64,000 bases of DNA. It comes from Paracoccus zeaxanthinifaciens ATCC 21588 (GTDB lineage: Bacteria; Pseudomonadota; Alphaproteobacteria; Rhodobacterales; Rhodobacteraceae). Both the position numbers and the translations under genes were made by a program. Location of the stretch: the NCBI RefSeq assembly GCF_000420145.1, contig NZ_ATUJ01000001.1, positions 303,887 to 367,886 on the forward strand. Reading direction: 5' to 3'. Positions within the stretch are counted from its first letter, which is position 1. Each line of letters begins with the position of its first letter. Shown here piece by piece: positions 39,657 to 47,500 of this stretch. The notes beneath the pieces are model-generated. The model saw nothing but the letters and a program-made list of their open reading frames with translations, was not told where the DNA came from and searched no databases.

Positions 39657-40634
39657 ATGGGCAATAATACAAAGATAGACATTACGTCCAGTCTCGCGGC
39701 CGTGGTGATAGGCCGGAACGAGGGCGCGCGCCTGATCGCGGGACTGAAGCGGCTTGGCCCGCTGGTCGACCGGATCGTCTATGTCGACAGCGGCTCGAGC
39801 GATGGCAGCGTTGCCGCCGCGCTGGATCTGGGGGCCGAGGTGGTGGAACTGGACCTGGACACCCCCTTCACCGCGGCGCGCGCGCGGAATGCGGGCCTGC
39901 GCCATCTGACCGACAATCCGCCCGAATTCGTGCAGTTCATGGATGGGGATTGCCTTCTTGATCCCGACTGGCTGCACCATGCCACCCTCGCGATGATCGA
40001 AAATCCGAACTGGGGTGCCGTCGCGGGCAGACGGCGCGAGATCGCGCCCGAACGGACACTGTATAATCGCCTGTGCGACGCGGAATGGGACACCCCGGTC
40101 GGACCCGCCCGCGCGATCGGAGGCGATGCGCTGCTTCGCCATCAGGCATTGTCCGGGATCGGGGGCTATCGCGACAGCCTTATCGCGGGGGAAGAGCCGG
40201 AGATGTGCGTCCGCCTTCGCGCCGCAGGCTGGGAGGTGCATCGGCTTCCGTACGAGATGACGCTGCACGACGCCGACATGACGCGGTTCGGGCAATGGTG
40301 GAACCGGACACGCCGGGCCGGATTCGCATTTGCCGAAGGGGCCGCGCTTCACGGCAAGCCGCCCGAACGGCACTGGGTCGCAGAAACGCGTCGAGCGTTG
40401 CTGTGGGGGGCCGTACTGCCCGTCGGCGCAATCGTGCTGGCAATGGCGATCCACCCTGTCTTCCTGCTGCTCTTCATGGCCTATCCTGCCCAGATATTGC
40501 GGCTTTCACGCCGGATGGACCCGATCAGGGCCGCCTTCACGGTTCTTGGAAAGTTTCCCGAGGCTCTGGGCGCGTTGGAATTCCACATCGGCAAAGTGCT
40601 TCGGCGCAGGACCGGATTGATCGAATATAAATGA
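39657..40634 (+). CDS. GT2 family glycosyltransferase, membrane-associated
   Basis: 325 residues. N-terminal GT-A domain with VVIGRNEG, YVDSGSSDGS and the metal-binding FMDGD; a hydrophobic helix near 250-275 anchors it to the membrane. Divergent from the Wzz/ATPase pair, 59 bp away. Adds a sugar to a growing polysaccharide repeat unit; donor and acceptor cannot be read from sequence. ATGA overlap with the next GT2. Confidence 0.88.
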   Translation: MGNNTKIDITSSLAAVVIGRNEGARLIAGLKRLGPLVDRIVYVDSGSSDGSVAAALDLGAEVVELDLDTPFTAARARNAGLRHLTDNPPEFVQFMDGDCLLDPDWLHHATLAMIENPNWGAVAGRRREIAPERTLYNRLCDAEWDTPVGPARAIGGDALLRHQALSGIGGYRDSLIAGEEPEMCVRLRAAGWEVHRLPYEMTLHDADMTRFGQWWNRTRRAGFAFAEGAALHGKPPERHWVAETRRALLWGAVLPVGAIVLAMAIHPVFLLLFMAYPAQILRLSRRMDPIRAAFTVLGKFPEALGALEFHIGKVLRRRTGLIEYK

Positions 40635-41464
40635 CGACGCTCAGCATCATCGTTCCGGCCCACCAGGAGGCAGGGCATATCGGCAATTGCCTGAATGCCC
40701 TGCTTCAACAGCGGGTGCCGCCCGGCCATCACGTCGAACTGGTGATCGTTCCGAACGGATGCACCGACGACACAGCCGAGATCGCACGGGATTGGATCGC
40801 CGCGTTCCGGAAATCGGGCTGGTCCATGCGCATCGTCGAGACCCCGACCGGCGGCAAGGCGCATGCGCTCAACCTTGGCGACGACGCAGCAACCGGCGAG
40901 CTGCGCTGCTATCTGGACGCGGATATCGAGGTCGCAGGCGGCATGGTCGAGGGGCTTTTCACGGCTCTCGACTGCCCCGGACCGCGATATGCCGGCGCGC
41001 GGCTGGTCGTTTCGCCGGCAAGCAACAACATCTCGCGCATCTATGCCCGGTTCTGGCAGAAGCTGCCGTTCGTCGCGCAAGGAGTGACCGGGGCAGGACT
41101 TTTCGCGGTGAACGCCGAAGGGCGACAGCGTTGGCAGCGCTTTCCGGATCTCATCTCGGATGACGGTTTCGTCAGGCTGAATTTCGCGCCTGCGGAAAGA
41201 AAGCGGGTCGAGGTCGATTATCTCTGGCCCATATCCGAGGGACTGGGAACGCTGGTGCGCGTCCGTCGCAGGCAGGATGCGGGAATCAGGCAATTGCGCG
41301 CGCTGCACCCCGAACTGGCGGCGAACGATACCGGCGACAGGCCGGACCGACGCGCGATCAGGCATCTTGCGACACGGGATCCGATTGGCTTCCTCGTCTA
41401 TTCGGCCGTGGCACTTCTGGTCAGGTTGGGGCGAGCGCCCAGGACCTGGACACGCGGCAGGTGA
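40631..41464 (+). CDS. GT2 family glycosyltransferase
   Basis: 277 residues. GT-A core with IIVPAHQEAGHIG at the N-terminus, a VPNGCTDDT nucleotide site, CYLDADIEV as the DXD motif and GAGLFAVN acceptor-side region. Lacks a strong transmembrane helix except a weak one near 255-267. Co-translated with the preceding GT2. Confidence 0.88.
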   Translation: MTTLSIIVPAHQEAGHIGNCLNALLQQRVPPGHHVELVIVPNGCTDDTAEIARDWIAAFRKSGWSMRIVETPTGGKAHALNLGDDAATGELRCYLDADIEVAGGMVEGLFTALDCPGPRYAGARLVVSPASNNISRIYARFWQKLPFVAQGVTGAGLFAVNAEGRQRWQRFPDLISDDGFVRLNFAPAERKRVEVDYLWPISEGLGTLVRVRRRQDAGIRQLRALHPELAANDTGDRPDRRAIRHLATRDPIGFLVYSAVALLVRLGRAPRTWTRGR

Positions 41465-41555
41465 TTCGAGAAGATATTCGCACATTCATATGCGTATCTT
41501 TCGCGGCAATCTTGAGTTGCAGACCCGATAATGTGGTCAACTCTTAAAAGATCCA

Positions 41556-41596
41556 TCGCGCAAAAACTATCCTAAAGCATACAATAGTTTGCGCGA
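41556..41596. promoter_or_regulatory. Imperfect inverted repeat in an AT-rich intergenic region
   Basis: TCGCGCAAAAACTAT (41556-41570) and ATAGTTTGCGCGA (41584-41596) are inverted copies (the right arm lacks two T) separated by 13 bp. They sit in a 244-bp gap (41465-41708) that is much richer in A and T than the flanking genes, upstream of the ExoY-like gene. There is no T tract on either side, so an operator is more likely than a terminator. Confidence 0.5.
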
Positions 41597-41678
41597 AAAA
41601 CATCCTATCTAACTTATAGACAGCTATCCAAGCGGCGTCGTTTTTGTCAGGACTACTTCATTAAAGTTTTAACGAGGG

Positions 41679-41694
41679 CCCCCGCTGTTGGGGG
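41679..41694 (+). promoter_or_regulatory. Short G/C hairpin just upstream of the sugar transferase start
   Basis: CCCCC and GGGGG pair around GCTGTT. The G-rich arm is also the only Shine-Dalgarno-like sequence near the start codons at 41688 (TTG) and 41709 (ATG), so the hairpin could mask translation initiation. Inference from position only. Confidence 0.3.
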
Positions 41695-41708
41695 ATGTGG
41701 TTGTTCGC

Positions 41709-42389
41709 ATGGTCTATCGTCACGACGAGAACGACATGCTGCGTGAAGTGGCGGCAGCAGGGCTGCTGGCCGACCTTCCGCAGCGGATCTATACCGGCTT
41801 CGGAAAACGCGTCATGGACCTGGGCCTGATCGCAATGTCGCTGCCCTTCCTTTTGCCCCTGATGCTGATCATCGCGTTCGCGATCGCGCTGGATGGCAAA
41901 TCACCGTTCTATTCGCAGGACCGGTACGGAAAAGACTGGAAACGTTTCCGGCTATTTAAATTCCGGACCATGGTCTATGACGCGGATAAAAGGCTTGCGG
42001 AATATCTGGCGGATAATCAGGCTGCGCGCGAAGAATGGGAAGTCAATCAGAAACTGCGCAATGACCCCAGGATCACGCGCGTGGGACGCGTTCTTCGCCG
42101 GACCTCGCTGGACGAACTTCCCCAACTGATCAACGTGGCGTTCGGTCAGATGAGCTTGGTCGGCCCGCGACCGATGATGATAGAGCAGCGCGAGTATTAT
42201 CCTGGTGAGGATTACGCCGCCATGCATCCCGGGTTGACCGGCCTTTGGCAGGTCAGTGAGCGCAACAGCACCACTTTCGCTGCCCGCGCGGAATATGACC
42301 GCGAGTACCGCGAAACCGTCGGCCTTCGTACCGACGTGCTAACGATTGCGCGCACTTTCCGCGTGGTTGCGCGCTGCACCGGCATGTAA
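41709..42389 (+). CDS. Bacterial sugar transferase, ExoY/WcaJ-type initiating enzyme
   Basis: 226 residues from ATG 41709 (a TTG at 41688 is an alternative). Transfers a sugar-1-phosphate to undecaprenyl phosphate, starting repeat-unit assembly. One membrane hairpin (about residues 30-55), then the catalytic domain with KFRTMVYDAD, RNDPRITRVGRVLRRTSLDE, the FGQMSLVGPRP signature and PGLTGLWQV. Lacks the four extra N-terminal helices of WcaJ, as in ExoY. Last 51 bp overlap a convergent gene. Confidence 0.93.
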   Translation: MVYRHDENDMLREVAAAGLLADLPQRIYTGFGKRVMDLGLIAMSLPFLLPLMLIIAFAIALDGKSPFYSQDRYGKDWKRFRLFKFRTMVYDADKRLAEYLADNQAAREEWEVNQKLRNDPRITRVGRVLRRTSLDELPQLINVAFGQMSLVGPRPMMIEQREYYPGEDYAAMHPGLTGLWQVSERNSTTFAARAEYDREYRETVGLRTDVLTIARTFRVVARCTGM

Positions 42390-42575
42390 GGCTTGGATGT
42401 GGCGCTTGACGAAGGGGCAGGCCGCGATCGCCAGCGCGATCCCGGCCATCGTCCCCAAGCCGCCACCCACATAGCCGTAGAGGAATGCCGCGAGGAAACC
42501 CGCGCCGCTGACCCAGAGCGTGACGGCGCTTGTCAGGCCGACGGCAATTGATATGGCAATCATTCCAGCGAGCAT
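42339..42575 (-). CDS. Small membrane protein, antisense to the sugar transferase end
   Basis: 78 residues, two hydrophobic segments (about 3-22 and 27-52), Gly-rich, with a basic Arg-rich tail. A strong ribosome site (GGAGGAAAGG) precedes the ATG at 42575. No family recognised. The 51-bp 3' overlap with the sugar transferase means the transcripts pair over that stretch. Confidence 0.65.
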   Translation of the reverse strand: MLAGMIAISIAVGLTSAVTLWVSGAGFLAAFLYGYVGGGLGTMAGIALAIAACPFVKRHIQALHAGAARNHAESARNR

Positions 42576-42735
42576 TTAGCCTTTCCTCCACGCTTCGATT
42601 ATGCGCCTCGGAATTACGACCGGCAATAAAGCAATGCCGCGAGATACCGACCGGTTCAGTTCACCGCAGAATAAAGGCCAATTACCGCAAATGGACAGCG
42701 AAAAACGGCAAGTCGTCGCCGAAAACGGCACTGAT

Positions 42736-43947
42736 ATGCACAATAGCACCGCTGTCACCGTCGGATATGTGGTAAATACCTACCCCCGACCATCCCAGAC
42801 CTTCATCCGACGCGAGATTCGCGCCCTCGAAGCACAAGGCCTGCGTGTCAGGCGATTCGCAATGAGAGCCGATAGCGCCGCGCTTCCCGACCAGGCCGAT
42901 CGCGCAGAGAAGATGGCGACCGAGTATATCCTGGCACACGGGGCTGCAGCCCTCGGCAACGCGCTGCTGCGGAATCTGGCACGCGCGCCGCAAGTGCTGG
43001 CATCCGTGCTTCGGGCGGGCAGGCAGGGCGGGCCGGGCCGAGGCGTTCTGCGGCAAATGATCTATCTGGCCGAGGCCGCCATGCTGAAGCGCCTGTGCGA
43101 GGATCAGGGCGTGACGCATCTGCATGCCCATTTCGGCACGAACTCGACGGATGTCGTGCGCTACGTGAAACTGCTGGGCGGGCCCGGATACAGCTTTACC
43201 GTTCACGGCCCCGAGGAATTCGACCGCCCGCATGGCCTGTCCCTGGGCGACAAGCTTGCAGACTGCCGGTTCGCCGTCGCGGTCAGTTCTTTCGGACGCA
43301 GCCAGCTTAGCCGCTGGACGGATGCCGCCAACTGGGACCGGATCCATGTCGTTCATTGCGGCATCGAGCCACGGCTCTTCGCTGCTCCGGCGCCTCTGCC
43401 CGAAGGGCCGCTGCGCCTGGTCGCCATCGGCCGTTTCGCCGAACAGAAGGGCTGGCACCTTCTGATCGACGCGCTGAGCCGCGCAACCCAGCCGGTCGAT
43501 CTGACGCTGGTGGGCGATGGGCCGATGGGGCCCTCCTTGCGCCAGGCCGTTGCCGAGGCGGGACTGCAGGATCGTGTGCACTTGCCGGGATGGCTGAACG
43601 AGGAAGGCGTCCGGAAAGCCATCGCGAATTCCCATGCGCTGGTCCTGCCAAGCTTTGCAGAGGGGCTGCCCGTCGTCCTGATGGAGGCGATGGCTTCGGC
43701 ACGCCCCGCGATCGCGACCTATATCGCCGGCATTCCCGAGCTGATGCAGGGCGGCAAAACGGGCTGGCTTGTCCCGGCAGGAGATGCCCAGGCCATTGCC
43801 GATGCAATCGACTCCGCCGCCACCACGCCACGCGACGAGCTGATCGCTATGGGCCGCGCCGCACGGGCGCGTGCCCTAACGCGGCACGATGTCGAGATCG
43901 AGGCTGCGAAGTTGGCCGATCTGTTCCGCGCCCAGCCACAGCGCTGA
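42736..43947 (+). CDS. GT4 family glycosyltransferase
   Basis: 403 residues from ATG 42736. N-terminal VGYVVNTYPRPSQTFIRREI and LHAHFGTN are typical of GT4 enzymes of exopolysaccharide loci; the C-terminal donor domain has IGRFAEQKGW and the EX7E motif in FAEGLPVVLMEAM. The frame is open to 42601, but the extra 45 codons lie in AT-richer sequence without a clear ribosome site, so the short start near the homology boundary is preferred. Its end overlaps the convergent phosphopantetheinyl transferase by 72 bp. Confidence 0.88.
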   Translation: MHNSTAVTVGYVVNTYPRPSQTFIRREIRALEAQGLRVRRFAMRADSAALPDQADRAEKMATEYILAHGAAALGNALLRNLARAPQVLASVLRAGRQGGPGRGVLRQMIYLAEAAMLKRLCEDQGVTHLHAHFGTNSTDVVRYVKLLGGPGYSFTVHGPEEFDRPHGLSLGDKLADCRFAVAVSSFGRSQLSRWTDAANWDRIHVVHCGIEPRLFAAPAPLPEGPLRLVAIGRFAEQKGWHLLIDALSRATQPVDLTLVGDGPMGPSLRQAVAEAGLQDRVHLPGWLNEEGVRKAIANSHALVLPSFAEGLPVVLMEAMASARPAIATYIAGIPELMQGGKTGWLVPAGDAQAIADAIDSAATTPRDELIAMGRAARARALTRHDVEIEAAKLADLFRAQPQR

Positions 43948-44541
43948 AAGAACCACGTCTTCCGCGATTGCCCACCGCCCCGCGATCCTCAGGTCGGAAA
44001 CCCGCGCGGTAAAGCCTGACGCGTCCAGCGTGATCGCAGCATCGCCGAAATCCAGCCAAAGCCCGGTGGATGGGAACTGCGCCTTGAACAGCGATTCCTT
44101 GGCCGAGAAAATGATCCTTGCGGCCAGCCCGTCATCAAGACCGCTCTCGTTCAAGTCGCGCCCGTGCAAGATCTCTGGACGAAGGTCGCAAGGCAGGGGC
44201 GCGGCAGGTTCGACATCCACCCCTATCCCGACGATTTCACCCGCGACCACACAGGTCGCGACAGCGACGCCGCCTCCGTGCGAGATGCTTCCGCACATAC
44301 CCTTTGGCCAGACCGGTGCACGCCCGTGCCCAACCGGCAGGGCAACGGGCGCATGCCCCACCATGCGCAGCGCGTCACGCGCTACCGCGCGACCGGCGGC
44401 AAATTCGTGCCTCCGTGCATCGACTGCCCTGCCAAGCGCGGCGATCTCCTCGGGCCAGGGCTCGGGCGCGTTGTCCAGGCGACACGCGCCATATCCCGCT
44501 TCGGAAGGCAGGACCGCCTGAAGGGCGGTCCGCAGGCTCAT
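43876..44541 (-). CDS. 4'-phosphopantetheinyl transferase, Sfp/EntD superfamily
   Basis: Activates carrier domains by moving phosphopantetheine from CoA to a serine. 221 residues. Core motifs: WPKGMCGSISH near 78-88, GIGVDVEP with Asp109 and Glu111 as Mg ligands, and FSAKESLFKA at 145-154. The layout is that of EntD-type enzymes. ATGA overlap with the NRPS gene upstream places it in the PKS-GT-NRPS operon, so its targets are most likely NRPS Ser1433 and PKS Ser1775. Confidence 0.92.
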   Translation of the reverse strand: MSLRTALQAVLPSEAGYGACRLDNAPEPWPEEIAALGRAVDARRHEFAAGRAVARDALRMVGHAPVALPVGHGRAPVWPKGMCGSISHGGGVAVATCVVAGEIVGIGVDVEPAAPLPCDLRPEILHGRDLNESGLDDGLAARIIFSAKESLFKAQFPSTGLWLDFGDAAITLDASGFTARVSDLRIAGRWAIAEDVVLSALWLGAEQIGQLRSLDLDIVPR

Positions 44542-47500
44542 CTTCTCGGTCTCATTTGCGCCCTCAGCGCACGCCGGGCGGCCATCATGTCCTGACGGCC
44601 ATCTTCCACAGGGGCCGCGGCCTGAACGACCGGACGTGGTGCTGCCGGCTTGATCTCGGCAGGCGCCTTGCCCGCGGAAAGATGAGCCGCAAGATCCCGC
44701 AATACCGGGAAACGGAAGACATCGGTGATCGATGCGCGCTGCAGGCCCAGCTCGTCCCGCAGACTGCGGTGCAATTGCACGGCAAGAAGCGAATGCCCCC
44801 CAAGCGTGAAGAAGTTATCCTCGGAGCGTACCTCAGCCAGCCCCAGGATGCGGGCCATCAGCGCGGCGATGCCTGCCTCCTGGTCGCTGCCAACCATGGC
44901 CTGCGCAGCGGCAGGTGCAGTCGCGGGCTGCGGCGTGACGGGCTTGGGTGCCGGCGCGGGCGCGGGCCGAACATCCATCACGGCCAGCGACTTGCGGTCG
45001 ATCTTGCGGTTCGGGGTCAGCGGCATGGCGTCCAACCGGTGAATGCGAAGGGGAACCATGAAATCCGGCAGATCCCGTGCGAGTGCGGTTCTGATCCCCT
45101 GCACATCCAAGCCTTCGTCGCCCGTAACGAAGCCGGTCAGCTGTCTTTCGCCGTCGCCTTCGGCCTTGGCGATCACTGCAACCTCGCGCACCCCCGGCAG
45201 GGAAGCCATGCGGGCCTCGATCTCTCCCAGTTCGATGCGGTAACCACGCAGCTTCACCTGCTGATCGACCCTGCCAAGGAACACCAATCGTCCGTCGGCT
45301 TCGCGGCGGCACAGATCGCCCGTCCGATAGAGCACGCCTTCGGGTGTTTCCACGAAGGCCTTGGCCGTCTGTTCCGGTCGTTCCCAGTATCCGCGGGTCA
45401 CGCCCGCGCCACCGATCCACAGCTCTCCTGCGACGCCGTCGCCGACGGGCTGTCCCAACGGATCGCGCAGATGAAGGCTGGTGCCCGCAATCGGATCGCC
45501 AAGCCAGACCGACACACCTTCAGGCCCCAGATCGGCCACAGCGGACCAGATCGTCGTCTCGGTCGGACCGTACATGTTCAGGATGCGGGCCTTGCTGCTG
45601 GCACGCAGATCGGACAGCAGGCCGGGGCTCAATGCCTCGCCACCAAGTGCGATCATGCGCAGCCCGCGCATCGCCTTGCGCGTGGCCTCGTCTTCCAGAA
45701 GCAGGCGCGCCATCGAGGGCGTGGCCTGCAGATGGGTGACGCCATGCCTCTCGATCTGGGCCGCGATGCTGTAATCGCCCTGGGTTTCGGTGATCGGATT
45801 GACGCGATCATGAAGCACGGCCAGATGCCTCAGCCCCTCCATGACCTGCGCGGACGGAATGCCATAGTCTATGAGGCAGGCGATCTCGTTCACGCCGATC
45901 GCCTGCAGTTCCCGGATGCGGCCCTCGGCGTCGTCAACCGTTCCGAACAGCCCGGAATCGTTGAAATACCGCAGGAAGGCGAATTCCAGGATCCCGTCCA
46001 TCTCCTCGTCCGAGAGGGTGGACAGGTCGATCGACATGGGATCCGTGACACCTTGCGGCTTCTTGAAGGCGGGAAATGCCCAGGCGTACTGCTTCACCAG
46101 CGCGGCGGCGGCACGCAGATACTCCTTCATCGGCTCTCGCGCGACTTCCATGGCTTCGTCGCGGCTGTCCGACAGGAAGCTGTGCAGCATCAGCGTCACG
46201 GTGAAATCGGCGGGATCGTAGCCCGCCTCGCGCAGCGCTTCGTGATATTCGGGGATGCGCGCGGCGATATCCTGAACGCTCTGACCCAGCAGATGCGTCA
46301 GCACGTTCGCGCCCAGCCGCCCGGCCTCGCGCCATGTCGCCGGATTGCCCGCGGTCGTGACCCAGACCGGAAGCTCGGCCGAGACGGGGCGCGGCTGGGT
46401 GACGACCGCGAAAGGCGTGCCGTCAGCGCGCGGAAACTCGACTTCTTCACCTCTCCACAGACGGCGCAGCTGGTCGATGGTCTCGATCATCGCGGGCTTG
46501 TTCTGGGGCGGTGCATTTTCGGGGCGCAGCACGAAATCGTCGGGCTGCCAGCCCGAAGCAATTGCCAGACCCGCGCGCCCATTCGTCAGGTTGTCGATCA
46601 CGGCCCATTCCTCGGCGATGCGCGCCGGATGATGCAGCGGTGCGACGCAGGACCCGGCCCGAACGCCGATATTCCGGGTGACGGCGGCAACGGCCGCACC
46701 CGTCACCGACGGGTTGGGATATGGCCCGCCGAAGGCGTGGAAATGACGCTCGGGCGTCCAGACCGCAGCGAAACCGTGTTCATCGGCAAAGCGCGCGCCG
46801 TTCAGCAGCAGATCGTACTTGCGCGGCCCGGCACCGTCGTCGTTGCCCCAGTAGAACAACGAGAACGCGGTACCGCTACGCTTGCCGCCCTGAACCGGCA
46901 CCCCCTGCCCGGTGGCAAGCATGTCGCCTGCAATCACGACCTTCCACCCCCGCGAGAGGGTCCAGAATATCTCGAGCACCGAGATGTCGAAGGACAGGCT
47001 TGTCACCGCAAGCCATGTCCCCGGCTCTCCGTCGGTGGGGATGCGGGCGTCCATTCCCGCGAAGAAGTTGATGACGTTGCGGTGCTCGACCATGACGCCC
47101 TTCGGCTTGCCGGTCGAACCCGAGGTATAGATCAGGTAGGCAAGGTCCCCACCCGCCGAACGCGCGGGTTCGGCCTCGGGACCCGATGCGTCGAGATGCA
47201 GGACACGGGCCTCGTGACGGGGCAGGTTGCCGGAAATGGCCGGGTCGGCGACGACGACCTTTGCCCCGCTATCGGCAAGGTAATGCGCGATGCGATCGTC
47301 GGGATATGCCGGATCCAGCGGGACATAGGCACCGCCGGCCCGAAGGATCGCAAGTGCCCCGACAACCAGTCCCAGCCCCCGCGGAGCGTAGATCCCCACC
47401 GGGTCGCCCGGACCGACGCCCATCGCCGCGAGCTGTCGTGCAAGGCGACCCGACTGGGCGGCAAGCTCGGCATAGCTCAGCTGTCGGTCTGCAAAGACCA

